The notes beneath the pieces were generated by a model. The model worked only from the letters and a program-made list of their open reading frames with translations. It was not told the origin of the DNA and made no database searches. The translations under genes and the position numbers were made by a program. Shown here in pieces: positions 6,122 to 12,380 of a DNA stretch of 35,411 bases (position 1 is its first letter; each line of letters starts with the position of its first letter). Source of the DNA: a virus; IMG/VR virus record IMGVR_UViG_3300009527_000004, positions 1-35,411 of that record; one strand, written 5' to 3'.

Positions 6122-7515
6122 TGGCGTACATGGACCTCTTTGACGAGAAGGCAAAGGCCTTGGCCTGCCGCTGCCTCGACTACTACGATGGGCGCTCGAA
6201 GGAGCACCTCATCAAGTTCCTCCAGACGTACCGCAAGTACGCGCTGGGCAAGGGGCTGATTCCTCGCACCCGCAACCTGACGAAGAAGATCGCCGACAAG
6301 TCAGGCCTCCTCTTCAACGGCAAGCCGCCCATGGTCGAGGTCTACCCGGTAGATGACGCTCCTTCTCCTGATGACGCGCTGAGCGCCCAGCTGCACGAGC
6401 TGTTTGAGTCCGCTCGGTGGGTGGAGTTCTTCAGCAACTTCGACCCGACCGTCCGGCTGCTGAAGACCGCGTGGGTGCTGGTGCAGTACGCGCCTGAGAA
6501 GGACCGGTGGGTCATGGACACGATGACGCAGGCCAACGCGGCCGTGAGCGTCGACCTGTTTGGCGACCTCGAGGTCCTGCTCTACGAGACGGGCAAGGTC
6601 GATGACTACCGCACCTTCAAGGTATGGACGCCGCTGGAGGTGTTTGACCTCTACGTGGACAAGGCGGGCAACGAGGAGAAGCGGGACGCCCTGCCCAACC
6701 CCTACGGCGTCATTCCCGCGGCCGTCTTCTACGACACCAACGTGCCGAGGTCAGGGGCCTGGAACCCGATTCCCGAGGACCTGATCGAGGTCAACGACAT
6801 GTACAACCTCCACATCACGGACTCGGAGTACACCGCCTCGTGGAACAAGCAGCCGACCCTCTTCACCAACGCGCAGATCCAAGGCGGCACGGGCACGCAG
6901 TACGTCGAGAAGCAGGTCTATGGTGAGCCGCTGCCAAGGTGGGTTCCTTCCTCCGCCCCTGGGTTTGTGGGCGGGCCAGGCACCGTGGTCGGCATCGAGA
7001 CCAACGGGGAGCAGGTCTACCTCGAGTACAAGAAGCCCGATGTTGACCTGATGCCCCTCGATGACATCATGTCGAAGTGGGTGGCCGACTACGCGGACGA
7101 CTGGTCCGTCAACATCAAGCTCGACGGGCAGGGGTCCGCGGCCGACTCCGGCTTCAAGCTGGTGGTCGAGGAGCTGCCGAACCTGGAGCTCCGCAAGGCG
7201 CGCCAGCGGATGTTCGAGGCCGGCTTTGAGCGGCTCTTTGAGGTCATCAAGAACGTGGGCGCCTACCACGGCGTCACCTTCCCACCTGAGGCGGTCGTGG
7301 ACGTGACGTTCTCCACCCCTGACCTACCGGTCGATGAGAAGGCGTCCGAGGAGGTGTGGTCGATCCGCATCTCCGAGGGAAGAGCGTCCCGCGTCGACTA
7401 CTTCATGGCCACCAAGGGGCTGTCGCTTGAGGAGGCCGAGGCAAAGGTCGCGGAGATCGACGCCTACGGTGATAAGCCCGCCCCTGTTGCCCCACCAATC
7501 ACGCCAGTGGTGTAA
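6121..7515 (+). CDS. Portal protein
   Basis: 464 residues, right after the large terminase and before the scaffold, the standard place for the portal. Twelve copies form the ring through which DNA enters and leaves the head. The sequence matches the SPP1-type portal style: an N-terminal alpha/beta part with LTKKIADKSGLLFNGKPP, a central beta region with ETGKVDDYRTFKVWTPLEVF, then NDMYNLHITDSEY and a long helical stem near residues 350-400 (LVVEELPNLELRKARQRMFE). The acidic, Pro-rich tail is typical. The ribosome binding site AAGGAG precedes the ATG by six or seven bases. The stop TAA overlaps a GTAAATAG element. Confidence 0.85.
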   Translation: MAYMDLFDEKAKALACRCLDYYDGRSKEHLIKFLQTYRKYALGKGLIPRTRNLTKKIADKSGLLFNGKPPMVEVYPVDDAPSPDDALSAQLHELFESARWVEFFSNFDPTVRLLKTAWVLVQYAPEKDRWVMDTMTQANAAVSVDLFGDLEVLLYETGKVDDYRTFKVWTPLEVFDLYVDKAGNEEKRDALPNPYGVIPAAVFYDTNVPRSGAWNPIPEDLIEVNDMYNLHITDSEYTASWNKQPTLFTNAQIQGGTGTQYVEKQVYGEPLPRWVPSSAPGFVGGPGTVVGIETNGEQVYLEYKKPDVDLMPLDDIMSKWVADYADDWSVNIKLDGQGSAADSGFKLVVEELPNLELRKARQRMFEAGFERLFEVIKNVGAYHGVTFPPEAVVDVTFSTPDLPVDEKASEEVWSIRISEGRASRVDYFMATKGLSLEEAEAKVAEIDAYGDKPAPVAPPITPVV

Positions 7516-7544
7516 ATAGAGCACCTTGAGAGGTGGAACCTCTC
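7512..7544 (+). promoter_or_regulatory. GTAAATAG element and leader hairpin before the scaffold gene
   Basis: GTAAATAG (7512-7519) is a one-base variant of the CTAAATAG family. Nine bases later a perfect 7-bp hairpin GAGAGGT/ACCTCTC (7528-7534, 7538-7544) with loop GGA would lie at the 5' end of the transcript. No T-run follows, so it is not a terminator. It may stabilise the mRNA for scaffold and capsid proteins, which are needed in large amounts. Confidence 0.45.
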
Positions 7545-7588
7545 GCCTAATACGCATCTCATACTTCCGCAAGGAGCACTCCATTTCT

Positions 7589-8173
7589 ATGGAACCAAAG
7601 GACCAACCTGGTGTAGGTGACCAGGGCGAAAGCCAAACGACCGAGGCAGGTGACCTAAAGGCGAAGCTCGCCGACATGATATCGGAGCGAGACAAGCTGC
7701 AGATCAAGCTGCGCGAACTGGGTAAGGACAGCGAGGCACTTAAGTCTCTGAGGAAGCAGGTGGAGGACCTTATGGTCGAGAAGTCCACGGTTGCCAACGA
7801 GTATGAGAGCTTCAAGCAGAACGTACGCGACAAGGAACTTCAGACAGCCGTGACCACCGCCTTGGTTGACGCTGGAGCGAAGAACCCCGACACCGTGAGG
7901 CGCCTGCTCGACCTGGCCAAGCTTAAGTTCGACGATGGAAAGCTCAACCAGGAGAGCCTAGAGGAGCTTGTCAAGGGAATCAAGGAGAGCGACCCGTACC
8001 TGTTCAAGGAACCGGGAAGCAGCGACCCGCCAAAGGGCCCCGTGCCCGAGATCAGGCGCCCCGCCCCTAACCAGGGAAAGAGCGCGTTTGAGCTGGAGCT
8101 GGAAGCGGCCAAGGCCTCCAAGGACCCCTTCAAGGCGATCGAGGACCTCCTTCGGAAGCATGGAAAAGCCTAA
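7589..8173 (+). CDS. Head scaffolding protein
   Basis: 194 residues from ATG 7589. This start is preferred over an in-frame TTG at 7526, because the upstream extension overlaps the leader hairpin and AAGGAG (7571-7576) lies 12 bases before the ATG. The protein is acidic, with a disordered N-terminus (PGVGDQGESQTTEAGD), a long coiled coil (about residues 20-75, AKLADMISERDKLQIKLREL), a small helical region and a Pro-rich linker before a short C-terminal helix (FKAIEDLLRKHGKA), which is where scaffolds usually bind the coat protein. It sits between portal and major capsid genes, as scaffolds do. It is expected to leave the prohead before packaging is complete. Confidence 0.85.
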   Translation: MEPKDQPGVGDQGESQTTEAGDLKAKLADMISERDKLQIKLRELGKDSEALKSLRKQVEDLMVEKSTVANEYESFKQNVRDKELQTAVTTALVDAGAKNPDTVRRLLDLAKLKFDDGKLNQESLEELVKGIKESDPYLFKEPGSSDPPKGPVPEIRRPAPNQGKSAFELELEAAKASKDPFKAIEDLLRKHGKA

Positions 8174-8188
8174 CCAAGGAGCATCAAG

Positions 8189-9115
8189 ATGCCATTCACG
8201 ACCAATCTAACCGGCACCGCGCAGCTGGACGACAGCATCGTCCAGGCGTATGACGCCGCGTTCATCGTAGCCTACGGGCAGAACGACGTAACCACGAGCC
8301 TCGCTCAGTACCGCGCCGACCCCGGCGCCAAGTCGATCGAGTTCCCTCGCTACAGCCTGCTCTCGCTGGCCACCACTCCCCTCGATGAGGTGGAGGACGT
8401 GATCTCCGAGGCCGTTGCCGACACGAAGGTGATCTTCACCCCGGTCGAGTACGGTAAGGCAGTTACCACCACGGCCCTGGCCAACCTTCAGACCGGAGGT
8501 CGCGCGGATGTTGCCGCAGCCCGCCTGGTCGGGGTCAACCTCGGGCAGACCCTCAACAAGCTGGCCACCATCGCCATGGAGGCCACCACCAACACGCTCA
8601 TCATCGGTGGCGTGACGGAGGACCTGCTCACTGATGCCAACATCATGAGCTCGGCGGCCATCAACGGCGTCTACAACAAGCTGGCTCGCGCCAACGTACC
8701 GTTCCACTCGGGCTCGTCCTACGTGGCGGTGGCTCACGACGACGTGCTGCACGACATCCGTGCAGGGGCGGCGGCAGGTGAGTGGCTGGACGTCAACAAG
8801 TACGCCGACCCGAGCACGGTGCTGGCCAATGAGGTCGGCATGTACCGCGGCTTCCGTTGGATCCGGAACAACCACGCCTCGCAGGTGGACCAGTCCGGTG
8901 CCGGCACGGTGGACGTCTACAACACGTGCTTCATGGGCTTCAACGCCCTGGGTGCCGCGATCAGCAAGACCCCGACCCTCACGATCACCGGTCCGTTCGA
9001 CAAGCTGGGTCGCTTCGTGAACCTCGGTTGGCACGGTGTGCTCGAGTTCAAGATCGTTGAGCCGACCGCCATCTGGAAGCTGCGCTCAGCCTCCAGCGTG
9101 GGTGCCAACACCTAA
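8189..9115 (+). CDS. Major capsid protein
   Basis: 308 residues. It begins MPFTTNLTGTAQLDDSIVQA and has features of HK97-fold coat proteins: EFPRYSLLSLATTPLDEVED (the extended loop region), a long helix TLNKLATIAMEATTNTLI, then VPFHSGSSYVAVAHDDVLHD and a C-terminal strand. The fold is inferred from context and pattern, not from a match. It is placed after the scaffold and ends at a strong terminator, consistent with a high-output gene. The ribosome binding site AAGGAG is seven bases before the ATG. No prohead protease gene is present, so maturation by scaffold release is expected. Confidence 0.85.
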   Translation: MPFTTNLTGTAQLDDSIVQAYDAAFIVAYGQNDVTTSLAQYRADPGAKSIEFPRYSLLSLATTPLDEVEDVISEAVADTKVIFTPVEYGKAVTTTALANLQTGGRADVAAARLVGVNLGQTLNKLATIAMEATTNTLIIGGVTEDLLTDANIMSSAAINGVYNKLARANVPFHSGSSYVAVAHDDVLHDIRAGAAAGEWLDVNKYADPSTVLANEVGMYRGFRWIRNNHASQVDQSGAGTVDVYNTCFMGFNALGAAISKTPTLTITGPFDKLGRFVNLGWHGVLEFKIVEPTAIWKLRSASSVGANT

Positions 9116-9135
9116 CAGCTTCCTTGCAGGAGCCA

Positions 9136-9158
9136 GGGGACCTTCGGGTCCCCTTTTT
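9136..9158 (+). terminator. Rho-independent terminator after the capsid gene
   Basis: A perfect stem GGGGACC/GGTCCCC (9136-9142, 9147-9153) closes a stable TTCG tetraloop and is followed by TTTTT. It lies 20 bases after the capsid stop and ends the packaging/head transcript before the minus-strand cassette. Confidence 0.95.
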
Positions 9159-9165
9159 CTGCCTC

Positions 9166-9198
9166 GGGAAAAGAAAAGGGCCCTCACGAGGAGGGCCC
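9166..9198 (-). terminator. Rho-independent terminator of the minus-strand cassette
   Basis: Read on the minus strand, GGGCCCTC/GAGGGCCC (9198-9191, 9185-9178) with a 5-base loop is followed by TTTTCTTTT. It faces the plus-strand terminator, so the two converging transcripts are insulated from each other. Between it and the first minus gene (9199-9253) I see only a GTAAATAC word on the minus strand (9244-9237). Confidence 0.9.
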
Positions 9199-9253
9199 AA
9201 TTTGTCTTGGAGAAGACTGCCTGCAACTCAGGCTGGGTATTTACTGGGCGGGC

Positions 9254-9451
9254 TCAGTTGATGGTCCAGGACAGCGGGCAGAAGCCTTGGCCGATGAAGA
9301 CGTTCGCGTTGCCGGCGCTGAAGCGGTAGACGCAGACGGTGCCGTACTTGCCGGTGACGGACTGGCCTTGATACTGCGTGACGAGGTAGCCCATCTCAGC
9401 GAAGGCCGAGGTGGAGACGATGAGGGCGAGGGCGGCGATCAGGTGCTTCAT
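9254..9451 (-). CDS. Small secreted protein with two cysteines
   Basis: 65 residues with a Sec signal peptide (MKHLIAALALIVSTSAFA, cleavage after Ala18). The mature part is about 47 residues, with Cys40 and Cys58 likely in a disulfide and a closing CPLSWTIN. It resembles the small secreted Cys-containing proteins often found in phages and Gram-negative bacteria, whose role is unknown. It is last in the minus-strand cassette, 18 bases after the previous gene, with no strong ribosome binding site, so low or coupled translation is likely. A periplasmic task such as blocking superinfection is possible but unproven. Confidence 0.75.
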   Translation of the reverse strand: MKHLIAALALIVSTSAFAEMGYLVTQYQGQSVTGKYGTVCVYRFSAGNANVFIGQGFCPLSWTIN

Positions 9452-9469
9452 GTGGGTGCTTTCGGTTGA

Positions 9470-9895
9470 TTACTTCACCAGCGCCTGCAGCAGCTGCAGG
9501 TGCGTGCTCGTCAGCGGCTCGCCTTCGTCGATATTCACGAAGATGGCCGGACCACACACTCGGAAGCCAGCCAGCTTGGAGGCGATGGGGTTGTGGGACA
9601 TGCCATTCAGCAGGAAGCTGTCGTTGATGTAGGCGTAGATGCCGTAGCGAGCGAGGTGCGACTTGAAGATGGGGAGCTCTCCGATGCTGCCCTTGACCAT
9701 CTTCTGGAGGTTGTGCAGCGTGTAGTGCTCGGCGGTGGAGGTGCTGCCATCAGGGTCGATGCAGAAGATGGAAATCGCACCAGGGTTGCTCTTGTCGCAT
9801 TCAATGGGCAGACCGAGCAGGTCTGCCGTGTAGAGCTTCGGACCGCTGGCCTTCAGGGCGTCGATCTCGGACTTGCGGTTTTTGGCTTGACCCAT
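9470..9895 (-). CDS. Hypothetical protein of the MGQAKNR type (moron cassette)
   Basis: 141 residues from the ATG at 9895, eight bases after CGGAG. A longer in-frame version up to 9937 would begin inside the promoter, so it is rejected. It starts MGQAKNRKSEIDALKASGPK, a charged N-terminus seen in many uncharacterised phage and bacterial proteins. The remainder has mixed alpha/beta character (AISIFCIDPDGS, IYAYINDSFLLNG, GPAIFVNIDEGEP). No catalytic motif is evident. It is preceded by its own TATAAT promoter with the shared upstream element. It is probably cytoplasmic and made apart from the late genes. Confidence 0.75.
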   Translation of the reverse strand: MGQAKNRKSEIDALKASGPKLYTADLLGLPIECDKSNPGAISIFCIDPDGSTSTAEHYTLHNLQKMVKGSIGELPIFKSHLARYGIYAYINDSFLLNGMSHNPIASKLAGFRVCGPAIFVNIDEGEPLTSTHLQLLQALVK

Positions 9896-9925
9896 TTGAA
9901 TACTCCGGTTGGTTGCGATAGAGCC

Positions 9926-9970
9926 ATTATACATCAAGCGGGCCGGTTGAACACCAGAGAAGTGTAACCG
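9926..9970 (-). promoter_or_regulatory. Minus-strand promoter P1 with shared upstream element
   Basis: On the minus strand, CGGTTACACT (9970-9961) is followed after exactly 29 bases by TATAAT (9931-9926), inside GATGTATAATGGCT. The -35 position reads GTGTTC, a poor match to TTGACA. The same arrangement with the same 29-base spacing occurs at P2 (10737-10686), so the upstream element probably binds an activator or repressor. Confidence 0.75.
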
Positions 9971-9984
9971 GCCCTAGGTTTGTA

Positions 9985-10656
9985 TCAGGCGCCGCGGCTG
10001 TAGGGCTTGACCACGGAGACCTTGCCGTTCTTGCTGGTGCGGGTATGACCACCAACTTGATTTGGCGTGTAGCCGGCCTGTGTCAGGAAGTACTGGAAGA
10101 CGCTGTTGGTTGCGAGCTCGGTAACCGAGGCGAGCAGCTCGATGTTGGTCATCGTGAGGCTTGCCTTCTTCATCATGTCCATGGCACCCGGGGCAACCGC
10201 ACCGGAGATGTAGCCGTAGGTGCCGTCCTTGCAGCGGAAGGAGAGGAGCATCATCGAGGTCGTGGTACCAACTACACCGCGCTGCTTGAAGGTGGGGTTG
10301 TTGGCAACGAGCTGAGCAGCTAGCTGCTCAACTTCCTTGCGGGCTGCCTTGTCATCGCAGCGATCACCATCGAGGAGGTAGCCGAGACGCTGGGCAACAA
10401 CCAGCTGCTCCGCCACGGTGAGGACGGGTGCCAGGGCGGCCTGCTCTTCGGTGAGCAGGATATCCACGAAATCTGTCTCGCCGGTGATGTTGATGTGGCA
10501 GGCACCGACTGAGTGGCTGGCATCAGCGAAGCGCTGCTTCAGGCTGGGGTCCATGCCGAAGGTGTGGCCGGTCTGTTGGTTGATACCAGGGTAGCGCTTC
10601 AGGGTCTTGGCAGCTTCACGTTCCAGGGCTCGGCGTTGTTGGCGGCTGATAATCAT
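9985..10656 (-). CDS. Hypothetical protein, first gene of the minus-strand cassette
   Basis: 223 residues, start ATG at 10656 about eight bases after AAGGA. The N-terminus MIISRQQRRALEREAAKTLK is basic and helical, like the starts of many small phage proteins. The centre has two helical stretches (LTEEQAALAPVLTVAEQLVV, DDKAARKEVEQLAAQLVANN), then GVVGTTTSMMLLSFRCKDGT and a Met-rich region. The C-terminus is Gly/Lys-rich and basic. There is no signal peptide and no family I recognise. It has its own promoter P2. The gap to the next gene (9896-9984) holds promoter P1, so each gene can be read separately. Confidence 0.75.
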   Translation of the reverse strand: MIISRQQRRALEREAAKTLKRYPGINQQTGHTFGMDPSLKQRFADASHSVGACHINITGETDFVDILLTEEQAALAPVLTVAEQLVVAQRLGYLLDGDRCDDKAARKEVEQLAAQLVANNPTFKQRGVVGTTTSMMLLSFRCKDGTYGYISGAVAPGAMDMMKKASLTMTNIELLASVTELATNSVFQYFLTQAGYTPNQVGGHTRTSKNGKVSVVKPYSRGA

Positions 10657-10685
10657 CTTGAGGTCCTTTGGTTGTTGATGTAGCC

Positions 10686-10737
10686 ATTATACATCACCCA
10701 CCCAGGAAGTAAACAGCTCAAGTGTAACCGTTACACT
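10686..10737 (-). promoter_or_regulatory. Minus-strand promoter P2 with 17-bp operator palindrome
   Basis: TATAAT (10691-10686 on the minus strand) lies in GATGTATAATGGCT, identical over 14 bases to P1. Twenty-nine bases upstream is AGTGTAAC-C-GTTACACT (10721-10737), a 17-bp palindrome with 8-bp arms. One arm plus CG is the AGTGTAACCG also present at P1. The -35 position is GTTTAC. Full palindrome here and half-site at P1 suggest a dimeric regulator with stronger binding at P2. Confidence 0.75.
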
Positions 10738-10756
10738 CGCCATACTGGGTTTTCCC

Positions 10757-10825
10757 CTAAATAGAAGACAAGATGAAGGAACGTTCAACCTTCTCCCCTG
10801 GTGCAACGCCAGCAGCAGGTTGAGC
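10757..10825 (+). promoter_or_regulatory. CTAAATAG element and structured leader
   Basis: CTAAATAG (10757-10764) restarts plus-strand transcription after the inverted cassette. The 126-base leader before the ATG at 10891 contains a long stem GTTCAACCT/AGGTTGAGC (10783-10791, 10817-10825; one G-T pair) enclosing a second stem CTGG/CCAG (10798-10801, 10809-10812). The rest of the leader (10826-10878) shows nothing I can name. A 16-codon open frame at 10773 lacks a ribosome binding site. Confidence 0.45.
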
Positions 10826-10890
10826 GCACCGGAAGCGAGGAGGGCCGAGCAGACCTTCCGAGGTTCCAATGACCGCATCAAGGAGCTCCA

Positions 10891-11415
10891 ATGGCAGTTG
10901 ACGCCGACCCATCCAGCCCAGTAATGAACTGCTACGTGGACCTCGCGTACGCGGACTCCTACTTCGCCCTCAAGTTCGGGGCGGCCAACTGGGCTGAGTT
11001 TGACCAGCCCGTGAAGGAGTCGCTGATCGTCTCGGCCACCCGCCAGCTCGATGTCTTCGAGTACGGCGGCATGAAGGTCTCCAAGACGCAGCCCCTCAAG
11101 TGGCCCCGTTCCAACATCATGGACTCGGAGGGCTACACCCTCCCGACCATCCCGCTGCCGCACCAGCTGAAGGACGCCACCTGTGAGCTCGCGTTCTGGT
11201 ATTGGACCGAGGATGACCGCTTCTTCACGGACGTGGACCTCAAGCAGGTGCAGTCGTACGAGGTAGGCCCGCTGAAGGTCGACCAGAAGAACCCGTCCAT
11301 GGCCTTCCCTGAGTACGTGCTCGACCTCATCGAGTCCATCGGCCCAGGCGTTGTGATCGACACGGGCGACGTGGCAGGCCAGGGCAAGGCCAAGTCCATG
11401 AACATGTGGCTATGA
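10891..11415 (+). CDS. Head completion / head-tail adaptor (DnaT-like family)
   Basis: 174 residues. The N-terminal two thirds match the phage family often labelled DnaT-like ssDNA-binding protein: YVDLAYADSYFALKFGAANW, a helix with KESLIVSATRQLD, then Gly-Gly and LKWPRSN. Its usual place between capsid and tail genes points to a helical-bundle adaptor ring under the portal rather than a DNA-binding role. The C-terminal helix region CELAFWYW and the tail KVDQKNPSMAFPEYVLDLIE fit this. The ribosome binding site AAGGAG lies six bases before the ATG. The gene is first after the minus-strand cassette. The stop overlaps the next ATG. Confidence 0.7.
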   Translation: MAVDADPSSPVMNCYVDLAYADSYFALKFGAANWAEFDQPVKESLIVSATRQLDVFEYGGMKVSKTQPLKWPRSNIMDSEGYTLPTIPLPHQLKDATCELAFWYWTEDDRFFTDVDLKQVQSYEVGPLKVDQKNPSMAFPEYVLDLIESIGPGVVIDTGDVAGQGKAKSMNMWL

Positions 11416-12014
11416 TCGACGTACAGGTCTACCGCGACGAGGGACCCGTGACGGGAGGTAGAGGGACGCCTCTTCTCGTTGATAACTTCAACATGAAGAA
11501 GTCCGCGTCCTACACCACCTACTACTACCCCACGAAGGAGACGAGCGGTGCCCCGATGGTGCGCCCTCTCCAGCTGGGCGAGCAGGACATCTCGTTTCCC
11601 GTCTACACCTTCTTTCGGCTGATGGGTGGAGGCGAGCAGGTGAAGAACCTTCGCATGAACTTCTCCATCACGCCTCCCAAGCCACCCGATCCTGAAGATC
11701 CGAATATTGTGCAGATGTCGGACAAAATGCAGCTCTTCTACAAGCTGACCAACGTCTACGCTGAACCTGCCGCTGCCTACGATGGCTCGATGATCCTTCT
11801 CTCGATGGACAACGGCCTGCAGCAGGTGCAGTTCTACCCCTTTCTCTCTCCGGTTGGCCCTCACCAGGCCACCACCAGGCAGACCGCCTACACGCTGACC
11901 ACTCCGATGTTCACGAACTACTTCGTTACCCAGGTGCGGGTTCCGAAGGGCTGCCTCGTTGGCAACTCGGCTGAGTTCACCCTTCAGTGCACCGTTGACG
12001 AGTACGAGGTCTAA
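11412..12014 (+). CDS. Virion protein of unknown role, 200 residues
   Basis: The start ATG 11412 overlaps the previous stop (ATGA). It is chosen over the in-frame GTG at 11406. The protein is rich in beta strands, Tyr, Phe and Pro: MKKSASYTTYYYPTKETSGA, DISFPVYTFFRLMGG, a Pro-rich loop ITPPKPPDPEDPN, and a C-terminal half that reads like a jelly-roll or Ig-type sandwich (FTNYFVTQVRVPKGCLVGN). No family is recognised. Located between a head completion gene and the fibre pair, it could be a capsid decoration protein or the collar to which the fibre attaches. There is no signal peptide. Confidence 0.7.
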   Translation: MIDVQVYRDEGPVTGGRGTPLLVDNFNMKKSASYTTYYYPTKETSGAPMVRPLQLGEQDISFPVYTFFRLMGGGEQVKNLRMNFSITPPKPPDPEDPNIVQMSDKMQLFYKLTNVYAEPAAAYDGSMILLSMDNGLQQVQFYPFLSPVGPHQATTRQTAYTLTTPMFTNYFVTQVRVPKGCLVGNSAEFTLQCTVDEYEV

Positions 12015-12380
12015 ATGGAAGCCGGCAAGCTCAACATCATCATCAACAAGAAGGCCACCTTCAGGCAGCGCGTCTACCTCCTACAGACGTATGACCCGCT
12101 CCTGCCCGTGGATGACCCGCTGCAGGTGCCGGTCGATCTTACCAACGCGGTCGCGACCGCCAAGGTCAAGAAGAAGATCACGGACACCGCGATCGTCATC
12201 GCGCTGGACGCCACCATTCCCGAGCCCACGAAGGGCTACGTGGACCTCTACCTCTCACCCGCGCAGACCTCCTCGTTGAACTTCGAGACGGGCGTGTGGG
12301 ACCTCTTCATCGCGTTTGGGCTTGGCGACGTGGTGAAGTATCTCGAGGGCTCCGTGGTGCTTGACAAGGCGGTGACATGA
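12015..12380 (+). CDS. Fibre-associated beta protein (BppU-N-like pattern)
   Basis: 121 residues. The pattern, an N-terminal [13 protein letters not shown] strand, then [20 protein letters not shown], a repeat of strands, [40 protein letters not shown] and a final VVLDKAVT, is typical of small Ig-like proteins that precede collagen-like fibres in phages and resemble the N-terminal domain of baseplate upper proteins. It probably anchors or caps the fibre encoded next. The sequence CTAAATGG spans its start (stop TAA of the previous gene, then ATG). Its stop overlaps the fibre ATG. Confidence 0.65.
   Translation: MEAGKLNIIINKKATFRQRVYLLQTYDPLLPVDDPLQVPVDLTNAVATAKVKKKITDTAIVIALDATIPEPTKGYVDLYLSPAQTSSLNFETGVWDLFIAFGLGDVVKYLEGSVVLDKAVT

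Noticed and set aside
7526-7588. Longer scaffold protein starting at TTG 7526
   Set aside because: The extra 21 residues are encoded across the leader hairpin and there is no ribosome binding site before the TTG, whereas AAGGAG precedes ATG 7589.
10773-10823. 16-codon leader peptide after the CTAAATAG element
   Set aside because: There is no ribosome binding site, and the sequence is better explained as part of the stem at 10783-10825.
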